The notes under the pieces are model-generated. The model was not told the origin of the DNA, made no database searches, and saw nothing but the letters and a program-made list of their open reading frames with translations. This document shows, in pieces, positions 5,435 to 5,442 of a stretch of 5,442 nt of DNA. The DNA comes from UBA4729 sp039931245. GTDB taxonomy: Bacteria; Patescibacteriota; Saccharimonadia; Saccharimonadales; UBA4665. Both the position numbers and the translations under genes were made by a program. Positions within the stretch are counted from its first letter, which is position 1. Each line of letters opens with the position of its first letter. Where the stretch lies: assembly GCA_039931245.1 (NCBI GenBank), contig JBDTSH010000015.1:1-5442 (forward strand), written 5' to 3'.

Positions 5435-5442
5435 ATGTCTAA
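5435..5442 (+). CDS. Start of a rightward gene, cut by the window edge
   Basis: ATG-TCT followed by AA is all that is visible (Met-Ser-). The start is supported by a purine-rich ribosome binding site and a TATACT box upstream. The only gene in the window that reads to the right is this one, making the region before it a divergent promoter region. No function can be assigned. Confidence 0.5.

Overview
The window is bacterial, uses the standard code, and has a moderately GC-rich base composition with AT-rich gaps between genes. Almost everything is coded on the minus strand and therefore reads right to left. The genes are compact and densely packed. At least two of them appear to start directly at the promoter, with a -10 box 7 nt before the ATG. 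The aspartyl-tRNA synthetase has the residue pattern of non-discriminating enzymes. I lean towards a Patescibacteria/CPR lineage such as Saccharibacteria, but this is an impression from gene style and protein character. No marker in the window proves it.

Layout from right to left, in the direction of transcription. At the right edge a plus-strand gene starts at 5435 behind a good ribosome binding site; only its first codons are visible. Divergent to it on the minus strand is a 29-codon ORF (5303-5392), then a CNNM/DUF21-like membrane protein with a CBS pair (4233-5273). Next is a 126-nt gap holding a strong 16-bp hairpin, and then aspS (2352-4106), complete with its class II synthetase motifs. 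Directly behind the aspS stop lies the first quarter of an aldo/keto reductase (2088-2345). It has no normal start codon and is cut off after the active-site Tyr region. An AT-rich seam follows, and from it starts a 405-aa protein (884-2101) that I read as a distant relative of the phosphodiester glycosidase (NAGPA/DUF2233) fold. Its stop codon overlaps the -10 box of an HD-domain phosphohydrolase (279-875). The left 278 bases have no convincing gene but contain an excellent extended -10 promoter firing leftward out of the window.

Functionally this is a mixed neighbourhood rather than a pathway. It combines a housekeeping synthetase, a membrane CBS protein probably concerned with ion homeostasis, an HD hydrolase, and one gene that looks newly installed over a destroyed reductase. 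The most interesting points are the replaced reductase and the odd gene beside it, the repeated leaderless promoter geometry, the structured leader of aspS, and the orphan promoter at the left edge. I see no CRISPR array, tRNA, rRNA, IS element or phage gene.
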